5,990 nt of DNA from Clostridiaceae bacterium (GCA_029256485.1 JAQSXU010000301.1:1-5990), one strand, 5' to 3'. Counted from the first letter of the stretch, positions 1 through 5,349 are shown. Notes: generated by a model from the sequence alone, not told the origin. Program-made: numbers and translations.

Positions 1-191
1 GATTGGATTTTCAAGAAAGAGTATTCGATGATTTTGCTATCTTAATCCCTGCTGGTAAGTGGCATAACCTAATAAATACAGGCTGTATACCCCTTAAATT
101 ATATTCCATTTATGCGCCTCCACAACATCCTCATGGAACCGTTCATCGAACGAAAGCTGATGCACAGGCAGCGGAGGAGCAACATCACTAA
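1..191 (+). CDS. Cupin-domain protein, C-terminal part (cut by the left edge)
   Basis: The last 63 residues of a small cupin (PF07883-like). The frame is open at the left edge, and the first full codon is a TTG that encodes an internal leucine, not a start. The text LDFQERVFDDFAILIPAGKW followed by HNLINTG carries the second cupin motif, P-x-G-x2-H-x3-N, with its metal-binding histidine. The following LKLYSIYAPPQHPHGTVH stretch is typical of a widespread family of about 120-140 residue single-domain cupins, so roughly half the protein is outside the window. The family binds a divalent metal in a small beta-barrel. The substrate of this subgroup is not known to me, and a sugar isomerase role should not be assumed. 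The protein is cytoplasmic and ends in TAA. A terminator follows 39 bases later, so it is the last gene of its transcript and separate from adhE. Confidence 0.85.
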   Translation, partial: LDFQERVFDDFAILIPAGKWHNLINTGCIPLKLYSIYAPPQHPHGTVHRTKADAQAAEEQHH

Positions 192-230
192 GGGTTATGT
201 GCATTGTATATTAACAATATTAACGTAAAT

Positions 231-275
231 AATAGTAACCCTGAAAATTGATTTGTTAATTTCAGGGTTACTATT
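231..275 (+). terminator. Intrinsic terminator after the cupin gene, possibly bidirectional
   Basis: The arm AATAGTAACCCTGAAA (231-246) is the perfect reverse complement of 260-275, giving a 16-bp stem with a 13-base loop. A T-rich run (CTATTTATAATTATT) follows on the plus strand. The minus-strand flank is AT-rich but has no clean T-tract. The hairpin could therefore also end a minus-strand transcript from the small ORF at 326-379. Confidence 0.85.
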
Positions 276-641
276 CTATTTATAATTATTGTCTATTTAT
301 TGCTATTCATAATGATTGCAGTATTCTACTCTACTACTATGGAAATCAGCAGGAACTCCTTAAAAATTTTCATTTCCATCTCCTATTCTCCTTTGTACAA
401 TCCTTTCTCATCATTTTTCTCAGCTTAATTATAAATGAAGCAATACTTTAACTAATTTTTAACAATAAAGCAAAGTTAAATAGATAGCAACAATAAATTT
501 ACAAATATTCAAATGTTAGTTTTGAAATAGAAACCGTATTTTACCATTGCTTTTTAAGTTTTTGGTTAGCAATATTACTATTTTGCAAGTAAAAATAAAC
601 AAAAATAAATAGAAAGTTTCATTAATATTGCTTTTATGCAC
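276..641. other. AT-rich intergenic region upstream of adhE
   Basis: Nothing in this stretch resembles a conserved protein or structured RNA that I recognise. A pyrimidine-rich patch on the plus strand (about 355-420) becomes purine-rich on the minus strand and supplies the ribosome-binding sites of the small ORF at 326-379. A TATAAT hexamer on the minus strand (428-433) could be its -10 box, but no good -35 lies upstream. The rest is A/T-rich without repeats beyond short runs. Confidence 0.5.
326..379 (-). CDS. Possible 17-residue small protein or leader peptide
   Basis: On the minus strand the reading MEMKIFKEFLLISIVVE ends in TAG. AAAGGAG (388-394) lies 8 bases before the ATG at 377-379. 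A second AGGAG (380-384) lies 6 bases before the in-frame ATG at 371-373, so either start is well served. The peptide has a short charged N-terminus and then a hydrophobic stretch (FLLISIVV) long enough to touch, but not span, a membrane. The 231-275 hairpin lies downstream and could end its transcript. I do not recognise it. It may be a genuine small peptide, the 5' remnant of a lost gene, or chance in AT-rich DNA. The ribosome-binding sites are the only strong argument for it. Confidence 0.25.
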   Translation of the reverse strand: MEMKIFKEFLLISIVVE

Positions 642-676
642 AAATAATATTTTTTTTAAAAGAAATAATATTTTTT
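642..676 (+). repeat. Phased A/T tract direct repeat, UP-element-like
   Basis: AAATAATATTTTTT occurs at 642-655 and again at 663-676, exactly 21 bases apart, or two helical turns. The second copy ends 3 bases before the -35 box of the adhE promoter. Phased A/T tracts in this place commonly act as UP elements or curved DNA that strengthens a promoter. That role is inferred from position and composition only. Confidence 0.5.
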
Positions 677-679
677 CTA

Positions 680-697
680 TTGACAAACTTTTAACAA
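680..697 (+). promoter_or_regulatory. Candidate Rex operator 1, over the -35 box
   Basis: TTGACAAACTTTTAACAA matches the clostridial Rex palindrome TTGTTAA-N4-TTAACAA at 12 of 14 defined positions, with a perfect right half. It covers the -35 and part of the spacer, so bound repressor would block RNA polymerase. Rex is an NADH-sensing repressor known to control adhE genes in clostridia and other Firmicutes. The rex gene itself is not in this window. Confidence 0.6.
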
Positions 698-708
698 TGT
701 TGTAAGAT
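680..708 (+). promoter_or_regulatory. adhE promoter (sigma-A type)
   Basis: The -35 is a perfect TTGACA (680-685). After a 17-base spacer the -10 is TAAGAT (703-708, 4 of 6). Transcription would start near 715, giving a leader of about 45 bases before the ATG at 760. No competing promoter of this quality lies between the cupin terminator and adhE. Confidence 0.75.
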
Positions 709-712
709 TCAA

Positions 713-730
713 TTGTTAATTCTTTGACAA
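713..730 (+). promoter_or_regulatory. Candidate Rex operator 2, over the transcription start
   Basis: TTGTTAATTCTTTGACAA matches TTGTTAA-N4-TTAACAA at 13 of 14 defined positions, a single mismatch. It begins just after the -10 box and spans the expected +1. Its start lies 33 bases after the start of site 1, about three helical turns, so two Rex dimers could sit on the same face of the DNA. Confidence 0.7.
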
Positions 731-746
731 ACAACTTAAGTACAGT

Positions 747-752
747 GGAGGT
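747..752 (+). promoter_or_regulatory. Ribosome-binding site fixing the adhE start
   Basis: GGAGGT lies 7 bases before the ATG at 760. It settles the start codon: the frame is open back to a TTG at 724, but that codon lies inside the second Rex-like site, near the transcription start, and has no Shine-Dalgarno sequence. Confidence 0.9.
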
Positions 753-759
753 AACGATT

Positions 760-3285
760 ATGGCTAAAAAAGAAACAATCATCAATGAACAGGCATCAGG
801 AATTATTGATAGTGTAGACAGCTTAATTGCTAAAATGCAGAAAATGCGTGAAGCACAAGAAATATTTTCTACTTATACCCAAGAGCAGGTAGATAAAATC
901 TTTTTTGCAGCTGCTGTTGCAGCAAACAAACAAAGAATTTCATTAGCCAAAATGGCAGTGGAAGAAACAGGAATGGGAATCGTAGAAGACAAAGTAATTA
1001 AAAATCATTATGCGGCTGAATATATTTACAATGCATATAGAGATACAAAAACTTGTGGGGTTATTGAAGAAGATCCAGCTTACGGGATCAAAAAAATAGC
1101 AGAACCAATTGGTCTTATTGCTGCTGTAATTCCTACAACAAATCCAACTTCCACTGCAATTTTTAAAACTTTAATATCCTTAAAAACAAGAAATGCAATT
1201 ATTATTTCTCCACATCCACGTGCTAAAAATTCAACCATTGCTGCTGCAAAAATTGTATTAGATGCTGCTGTTGCTGCTGGTGCTCCAGAAGGAATTATAG
1301 GATGGATTGATGTACCATCTCTTGAACTTACGAACGAAGTCATGAAACATGCAGACATAATTTTAGCTACTGGCGGGCCAGGAATGGTAAAAGCTGCTTA
1401 TTCATCTGGAAAACCTGCTTTAGGTGTTGGTGCTGGTAACACTCCTGTAATTATAGATGACACTGCAGATATTAAATTAGCTGTTAATTCCATTATTCTT
1501 TCTAAAACATTTGACAATGGAATGATTTGTGCATCAGAGCAATCTGTTACTGCACTAGAAAGTGTTTATGAAGAAGTTAAAAAGGAATTTGCTTTCCGCG
1601 GCTGCTATTTCTTAAAACCAGATGAAATTGAAAAAGTCAGAAAAACTATAATTATAAATGGTGCATTAAATGCAAAAATCGTTGGTCAGACAGCTCACAC
1701 CATAGCAAAACTTGCTGGTGTAGAAGTTCCTCAAGACACAAAAATATTAATAGGTGAAGTAGAATCCGTTGATATTTCAGAAGAATTTGCACATGAGAAA
1801 CTATCTCCTGTATTAGCATTATATAAAGCAAAAACATTCGACGAAGCAATTGCTAAAGCTGTACAGTTAATCGCTGATGGCGGATATGGTCACACTGCTT
1901 CTTTATATATTAATACCAACGAAAAAGAAAAAATGGCAAAACATGCTGCTGCAATGAAAACTTGCCGTATTGTAATCAACACTCCTTCCTCTCATGGTGG
2001 TATCGGTGACTTATATAACTTTAAGTTAGCACCTTCCCTAACCTTAGGCTGCGGCTCCTGGGGTGGTAACTCTGTTTCTGAAAATGTTGGTGTTAAGCAC
2101 TTATTAAATATTAAGACAGTTGCCGAGAGGAGAGAAAATATGCTTTGGTTTAGAGCTCCACAAAAAGTATACTTTAAGAAAGGTTGCATGCCGGTTGCAC
2201 TTGATGAACTTGGAACTGTAATGGGCAAGAAAAAAGCGTTTATCGTAACGGACTCTTTCCTTTATCAGAATGGTTATGTTAAACCTGTAACTGATAAGTT
2301 AGATGAAATGGGGATCCAGCATACATGTTTCTATCAGGTAGCTCCAGACCCAACCCTTGCCTGCGCTAAAGAAGGTGCTGCTGCAATGCGTGCTTTCCAG
2401 CCAGATGTTATTATTGCACTTGGCGGTGGTTCTGCTATGGATGCCGGCAAAATTATGTGGGTTATGTATGAGCACCCAGAAGCTGATTTCTTAGATATGG
2501 CAATGCGCTTTGTTGATATCCGCAAAAGAGTTTACACTTTCCCTAAAATGGGTGAAAAAGCATATTTTGTAGCTATTCCAACTTCATCAGGTACTGGTTC
2601 TGAGGTAACTCCTTTTGCCGTAATTACAGATGAAACAACCGGAGTTAAATATCCATTAGCAGATTATGAATTGTTACCATATGCATCCATGTTAGCTACA
2701 GATTATACAGATGGTCTTGCATTAAAAGCAATGAAAAACATCTTTAACTTCCTGCCAGTTGCTTACGAGGATGGTACCAATGTAAAGGCAAGAGAAAAAA
2801 TGGCAGACGCTTCTACTATGGCAGGTATGGCATTTGCAAATGCTTTCCTTGGTATTTGTCACTCTATGGCACATAAATTGGGCGCTTTCCATCACTTACC
2901 ACACGGTGTAGCCAATGCATTATTAATCGAAGAAGTAATGAAATTTAATATTTCTGATCGTCCAACCAAAATGGGCACTTTCTCTCAATATCAGTTCCCA
3001 CATGCTTTGGAAAGATATGTTGAATGTGCTAACTTCATTGGAATTAATGGAAAAGATGAATTGGATACCTTTAACAAACTGTTAGCTGCAATTGCAACTT
3101 TAAAAGAAAAAATTGGAATCAAAAAAACAATCAAAGATTACGGTATCGACGAAAAGGTATTCTTGGAAACTCTTGATGAAATGGTAGAACAGGCTTTTGA
3201 TGATCAATGTACTGGAGCCAATCCAAGATACCCTCTTATGAAAGAATTAAAAGAAATGTATTTAAAAGCTTATTACGGAAAATAA
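760..3285 (+). CDS. adhE: Bifunctional acetaldehyde-CoA/alcohol dehydrogenase AdhE, with an in-frame internal deletion
   Basis: AdhE reduces acetyl-CoA to acetaldehyde and then to ethanol, using NADH at both steps. It is cytoplasmic and forms helical filaments (spirosomes) in known members. The N-terminal aldehyde dehydrogenase domain (about residues 15-440) is complete: NAD-site GVGAGN (222-227), catalytic Cys257 in ICASEQS, HEKLSP, and GGIGDLYNFKLAPSLTLGCG. The C-terminal iron-dependent alcohol dehydrogenase domain has GGGS (555-558), GTGSEVTPFAV (from 611), and metal ligands His701 (CHSMAH) and His715 (PHGVANA). Between Pro640 and Tyr641 about 32 residues present in other AdhE proteins are missing, including the block with the first two iron ligands (Asp and His of the DAxTHAxEAY motif). 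Length is 841 residues; restoring the gap gives about 873, normal for clostridial AdhE. The acetaldehyde-forming activity is probably kept and the ethanol-forming activity probably lost. It stands alone behind a Rex-type promoter and ends at a strong terminator. Confidence 0.97.
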   Translation: MAKKETIINEQASGIIDSVDSLIAKMQKMREAQEIFSTYTQEQVDKIFFAAAVAANKQRISLAKMAVEETGMGIVEDKVIKNHYAAEYIYNAYRDTKTCGVIEEDPAYGIKKIAEPIGLIAAVIPTTNPTSTAIFKTLISLKTRNAIIISPHPRAKNSTIAAAKIVLDAAVAAGAPEGIIGWIDVPSLELTNEVMKHADIILATGGPGMVKAAYSSGKPALGVGAGNTPVIIDDTADIKLAVNSIILSKTFDNGMICASEQSVTALESVYEEVKKEFAFRGCYFLKPDEIEKVRKTIIINGALNAKIVGQTAHTIAKLAGVEVPQDTKILIGEVESVDISEEFAHEKLSPVLALYKAKTFDEAIAKAVQLIADGGYGHTASLYINTNEKEKMAKHAAAMKTCRIVINTPSSHGGIGDLYNFKLAPSLTLGCGSWGGNSVSENVGVKHLLNIKTVAERRENMLWFRAPQKVYFKKGCMPVALDELGTVMGKKKAFIVTDSFLYQNGYVKPVTDKLDEMGIQHTCFYQVAPDPTLACAKEGAAAMRAFQPDVIIALGGGSAMDAGKIMWVMYEHPEADFLDMAMRFVDIRKRVYTFPKMGEKAYFVAIPTSSGTGSEVTPFAVITDETTGVKYPLADYELLPYASMLATDYTDGLALKAMKNIFNFLPVAYEDGTNVKAREKMADASTMAGMAFANAFLGICHSMAHKLGAFHHLPHGVANALLIEEVMKFNISDRPTKMGTFSQYQFPHALERYVECANFIGINGKDELDTFNKLLAAIATLKEKIGIKKTIKDYGIDEKVFLETLDEMVEQAFDDQCTGANPRYPLMKELKEMYLKAYYGK
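2677..2682 (+). other. Deletion junction inside adhE (about 96 bases absent)
   Basis: The codons CCA (Pro640) and TAT (Tyr641) join two segments that are about 32 residues apart in E. coli AdhE. There, the segment between LADYALTP and YVSVLASEFSDG starts with DMAIVDANL and ends with LDAVTHAMEA. The frame is kept exactly, no stop appears, and no long repeat flanks the junction. The comparison uses the E. coli sequence from memory; the exact number of missing residues could differ by one or two. Confidence 0.85.
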
Positions 3286-3336
3286 TTGAAAAATCATCTC
3301 GGGTTTGAGATAAAAACTACAATTTCCAATCAATAA

Positions 3337-3354
3337 TTGTTAAATATATCACAA
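3337..3354 (+). promoter_or_regulatory. Weak Rex-like palindrome after adhE
   Basis: TTGTTAAATATATCACAA matches TTGTTAA-N4-TTAACAA at 12 of 14 positions, with a perfect left half. It lies between adhE and its terminator, far from any promoter I can see, so it may be chance in AT-rich DNA. Confidence 0.2.
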
Positions 3355-3367
3355 GTAAATATCACAC

Positions 3368-3408
3368 AAAACAAGAAGAAATCTGCCTGGCGGGTTTCTT
3401 CTTGTTTT
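3368..3408 (+). terminator. Strong intrinsic terminator of adhE
   Basis: AAAACAAGAAGAAA (3368-3381) is the perfect reverse complement of 3395-3408. The 13 bases between can pair further (CTGC with GCGG, including G-U pairs), so the hairpin may reach about 19 bp with a 3-base loop. The 3' arm ends in TTTT. It starts 82 bases after the adhE stop and separates adhE from the ferredoxin gene. A shorter hairpin at 3296-3311 lacks a T-tract. Confidence 0.85.
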
Positions 3409-3477
3409 ATGTGCTTGTTTTATGTGCTTGTTTTATATGCTTGTTCTATATGCTTATTTATATGCTTGTTCTATGAA
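3401..3477 (+). repeat. Degenerate 13-bp tandem repeat, about six copies
   Basis: The unit CTTGTTTTATGTG occurs exactly at 3401-3413 and 3414-3426. Variant copies follow at 3427 (ATATG ending), 3440 (CTTGTTCTATATG), 3453 (a 12-base copy) and 3465 (partial, ending near 3475). The first copy is part of the 3' arm of the adhE terminator, so the array seems to have grown from the hairpin arm by slippage. Similarity falls with distance from the hairpin. It is not coding: the open frame across it has only low-complexity residues and no ribosome-binding site. Confidence 0.8.
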
Positions 3478-3510
3478 TTATTAATAAATATTTTATTTTA
3501 TAAGAAATGT

Positions 3511-3539
3511 TTGAACGTAATGGAATATATTATTCTAAT
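3511..3539 (+). promoter_or_regulatory. Probable promoter of the ferredoxin gene
   Basis: The -35 is TTGAAC (3511-3516, 4 of 6) and the -10 is TCTAAT (3534-3539, 5 of 6), separated by 17 bases. Transcription would start near 3546, about 24 bases before the TTG start at 3570. This placement also argues against the upstream in-frame ATG at 3507. Confidence 0.5.
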
Positions 3540-3554
3540 AAAGTAATAAAGTTT

Positions 3555-3562
3555 AAGGAAGG
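3555..3562 (+). promoter_or_regulatory. Ribosome-binding site fixing a TTG start
   Basis: AAGGAAGG lies 7 bases before TTG at 3570-3572. The alternative in-frame ATG at 3507 has no comparable site and would add 21 residues with no ferredoxin character. Confidence 0.75.
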
Positions 3563-3569
3563 TACAAAA

Positions 3570-3779
3570 TTGAACACTAACAAAATAGTTGTGAAAGCAG
3601 AAAATTGTCCACAGAACCATATTTGCCCTCCTGTTCTCATATGTCCGGTAGGTGCATTAAAACAATCCGGTCATAACGCTCCTACCGTAGATACCAATTC
3701 CTGTATTCAATGCGGTAAATGCACTAATTTTTGTCCTCGGGGCGCTTTATTATATAAAAGCGCCGAGCTTTCCTCGTAA
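3570..3779 (+). CDS. Small ferredoxin-like 4Fe-4S protein, 69 residues
   Basis: A short cytoplasmic iron-sulfur protein, likely an electron carrier. The C-terminal half has a textbook cluster motif, C45-x2-C48-x2-C51-x3-C55-P (CIQCGKCTNFCP). The N-terminal half has only three cysteines at wide spacing, C13-x5-C19-x5-C25-P (NCPQNHICPPVLICPVGAL), where a 2[4Fe-4S] ferredoxin would have C-x2-C-x2-C-x3-C-P. C25 sits where the fourth cysteine of the first motif belongs, so it can complete the C45/C48/C51 cluster. C13, C19 and C55 are left, enough for a [3Fe-4S] cluster or a [4Fe-4S] cluster with one non-cysteine ligand (His17 is nearby). I recall similar short clostridial proteins with a CPQNHxCP motif, but not a function. 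It has its own promoter and is not cotranscribed with adhE. The last codons lie in a GC-rich hairpin. The partner enzyme is unknown. Confidence 0.8.
   Translation: MNTNKIVVKAENCPQNHICPPVLICPVGALKQSGHNAPTVDTNSCIQCGKCTNFCPRGALLYKSAELSS
3736..3767 (+). terminator. GC-rich hairpin overlapping the end of the ferredoxin gene
   Basis: GGCGCTTT (3741-3748) pairs perfectly with AAAGCGCC (3757-3764) across an 8-base AT loop. The outer CTC (3736-3738) and GAG (3765-3767) extend the stem past a two-base bulge. It lies within codons of the ferredoxin, whose stop is at 3777-3779. The following CTTTCCTCG is only a poor T-tract, so termination here is possible but not certain. Confidence 0.45.
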
Positions 3780-3794
3780 GCATCCGCCGGAGGC

Positions 3795-3860
3795 TGTCGA
3801 ATTCCTATGCCCCCTTTATATTCATAGTGGCCCAAAGAAACTTGGCATGGGAATTTGACA
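3795..3860. repeat. 17-bp inverted repeat between the convergent genes
   Basis: TGTCGAATTCCTATGCC (3795-3811) matches the reverse complement of 3844-3860 at 15 of 17 positions, both differences allowing G-U pairing in RNA on one strand. The loop is 32 bases. It fills the gap between the ferredoxin stop (3779) and the hydrolase stop (3875), where a shared terminator is expected, but neither side has a T-tract. A perfect palindrome, CTTATATAAG, follows at 3861-3870. It may be a bidirectional terminator, an RNA-stabilising hairpin, or a small dispersed repeat. Confidence 0.65.
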
Positions 3861-3874
3861 CTTATATAAGGCAA

Positions 3875-5053
3875 TTAACAGCAGGAACTTAGAATGATAT
3901 TACGCAGCTTTCTAACAAGTGTAGTTGTGCCTGCATCGGTTCTTTGCATCATGAAAAGAATCGTTAAATCATCCAGTGGGCAATTACTAAAATAAGCACC
4001 AAGCCATCCATCCCATCCATATTCACCATGACTTCCAATATCTCCAGCCCTTGTGCAATCCGTCATGATACGCATCAAATTACCGTAACTGTGTCCACAT
4101 AGGGTTAACCATGAATCAAAACCCTTCTGTTGTGCTGCATTTAAGGTCCCTTGGGTCATATATTTTACTGTTTTAGGTCGTAAGATCTGAATGCCATCTA
4201 AACTTCCTTCTTTTATAAGCATTTTTGCAAATCTTCCATAATCATCTATAGTTGAGACTAATCCGGCTCCACCAGATTCAAAAGCAGGTTTTCTATCCAT
4301 TTGTTGAATAATGCCTAAATTGTTTCCAGTATAAAGTTCTAGTCCACCATTTCCATTGTTTTTATATGTCTTTACCAGACGACCTCTATTTTCTTCCGGA
4401 ATCCAAAATCCTGTATCTTTCATATTAAGTGGTTCAAAAATTTCTTCCTTTAGAAATTCTCCATAAGGTTTGCCACTAACTACTTCTACTAACGCTCCCA
4501 GAACATCAGCTGAAGTTCCATATTCCCAGTTAGAACCAGGCTGAAAAGAAAGTGCACATTGTCCTAATTTATTTATTATTTCCACTGTGCTAAGAGGTGT
4601 GTCACTAAGTAATCTGCTGTCAATCTCTTGAAACAATGCTATGGTATCTTGTCCAGCTTTGTTTTGTCCTCCATATACTAAACCTGAGGTCATGGAGAGT
4701 AAATCCTTTATTATCATTTCTCTCTCTGTAGGAACCAGTTTATCACCTGCTACAACCATCTGATTTTTAAATCCAGGAAGATATTTACTAACCGGGTCAT
4801 ATAAATCAATTTTCCCTCGTTCTAAAAGAATCATTACAGCGGCTGCTGTAACTGGTTTACTTAATGAAAACAATCTGAAAATAGAATCTCTTTTGATTGG
4901 AAGCCCCGCTTCCCTATCTGCCAAGCCATCTTCATGGTAAAAGATTTCTTCTCCCCCTTTTAGAATCAGAAGATTTCCTCCTGCCATCTCGTTTTTTTCA
5001 ATGCCATCTTGTATAACGTTTTTAATTTGATTGATTTCTGTTTTTCCTAACAT
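3875..5053 (-). CDS. Serine hydrolase, class C beta-lactamase family
   Basis: A 392-residue protein of the beta-lactamase/penicillin-binding superfamily (PF00144). The nucleophile motif is S63-L-S-K66 (RLFSLSKPVTAAAVMIL), followed by the usual GKIDLYDPVSKYLPGF segment and DLLSMTSGL. The second motif is Y178-G-T-S (WEYGTSADVLGALVEVVSG), in place of the YxN of true AmpC enzymes. A third-motif region is visible as SHGEYGWDGWLGAYF (from about 341). There is no signal peptide or membrane segment, so it should act in the cytoplasm. This fits an esterase, amidase or D-aminopeptidase type activity better than antibiotic resistance, but the substrate cannot be told. The ATG at 5051-5053 has GGGGGA upstream. 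The gene converges on the ferredoxin gene and is separated from its upstream neighbour by a terminator, so it is probably monocistronic. Confidence 0.9.
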   Translation of the reverse strand: MLGKTEINQIKNVIQDGIEKNEMAGGNLLILKGGEEIFYHEDGLADREAGLPIKRDSIFRLFSLSKPVTAAAVMILLERGKIDLYDPVSKYLPGFKNQMVVAGDKLVPTEREMIIKDLLSMTSGLVYGGQNKAGQDTIALFQEIDSRLLSDTPLSTVEIINKLGQCALSFQPGSNWEYGTSADVLGALVEVVSGKPYGEFLKEEIFEPLNMKDTGFWIPEENRGRLVKTYKNNGNGGLELYTGNNLGIIQQMDRKPAFESGGAGLVSTIDDYGRFAKMLIKEGSLDGIQILRPKTVKYMTQGTLNAAQQKGFDSWLTLCGHSYGNLMRIMTDCTRAGDIGSHGEYGWDGWLGAYFSNCPLDDLTILFMMQRTDAGTTTLVRKLRNIILSSCC

Positions 5054-5059
5054 TTTGAA

Positions 5060-5065
5060 TCCCCC
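5060..5065 (-). promoter_or_regulatory. Ribosome-binding site of the serine hydrolase
   Basis: On the minus strand GGGGGA ends 6 bases before the ATG at 5051-5053 and supports this start. Confidence 0.75.
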
Positions 5066-5303
5066 GTAATTTTATATTGTCTAATCTTTTCTACATAACA
5101 TTATATTTCTTTATTTTTATAATTCCTAACTTTTCATCTCAATTTGTTCCTATTTATCAATATATGTCAAAATCTTTTACAATTCCGATAAAAAGTTTAT
5201 CCTCCGTGGATTTCCACTTTATTATATTATTTAATTCATTCAATGACAAGAATAAAAACATTTTTATTTCTTTGTTTGACTACTCCTATTTCTCAATTAA
5301 AAA
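5066..5303. other. AT-rich upstream region of the serine hydrolase gene
   Basis: No gene is visible. On the minus strand TATAAT (5100-5105) is a likely -10 box, though the -35 region is poor. A perfect TTGACA (5165-5170, minus) has no -10 at the right distance. Two short inverted repeats lie further upstream: GATAAA-AAG-TTTATC (5187-5201) and GTGGA-TT-TCCAC (5206-5217). They could be operator sites, but nothing identifies a regulator. Confidence 0.4.
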
Positions 5304-5349
5304 ATAAGCCTTCTGACAATAAATGAATCTAATTGTCAGGAAGGCTTAT
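5304..5349 (-). terminator. Intrinsic terminator of the right-edge gene
   Basis: The arm 5304-5320 (ATAAGCCTTCTGACAAT) pairs with 5332-5349 over 17 bp with one bulged base and an 11-base loop. On the minus strand the hairpin is followed at once by TTTTTT (5299-5304) and more T-rich sequence. It lies 50 bases after the stop of the gene at 5400-5990. The plus-strand flank is also T-rich. Confidence 0.85.

Noticed and set aside
724..759. Extending adhE upstream to the TTG at 724
   Set aside because: The TTG lies within the second Rex-like site at the transcription start and has no ribosome-binding site, while the ATG at 760 has GGAGGT at 7 bases.
516..785. Minus-strand open frame of 89 codons overlapping the adhE promoter
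   Set aside because: It covers the promoter and the first adhE codons, consists of AT-rich hydrophobic and Lys/Asn-rich residues, and resembles no protein I know.
1080..2525. Four minus-strand open frames inside adhE (1080-1358, 1652-1849, 1992-2228, 2334-2525)
   Set aside because: They are antisense shadows of a strongly conserved gene with no ribosome-binding site or recognisable domain.
3296..3311. ATCTC-GAGAT hairpin just after adhE as the terminator
   Set aside because: The stem is only 5 bp and an A-run follows instead of a T-run; the 3368-3408 hairpin is far better.
3401..3477. CRISPR-like array
   Set aside because: The units are 13 bases, directly adjacent, with no spacers; this is a simple degenerate tandem repeat.
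3337..3546. Plus-strand open frame of 69 codons between adhE and the ferredoxin gene
   Set aside because: It begins at a TTG without a Shine-Dalgarno site, runs through the terminator hairpin, and its Cys/Leu/Phe-rich text is just the tandem repeat translated.
3507..3569. ATG at 3507 as the ferredoxin start
   Set aside because: It has no ribosome-binding site, lies upstream of the likely promoter, and adds residues without ferredoxin character; the TTG at 3570 has AAGGAAGG at ideal spacing.
5077..5307. Plus-strand open frame of 76 codons upstream of the hydrolase
   Set aside because: It starts at TTG without a ribosome-binding site, lies over the divergent promoter region, and is a Phe/Ile/Ser-rich AT translation.
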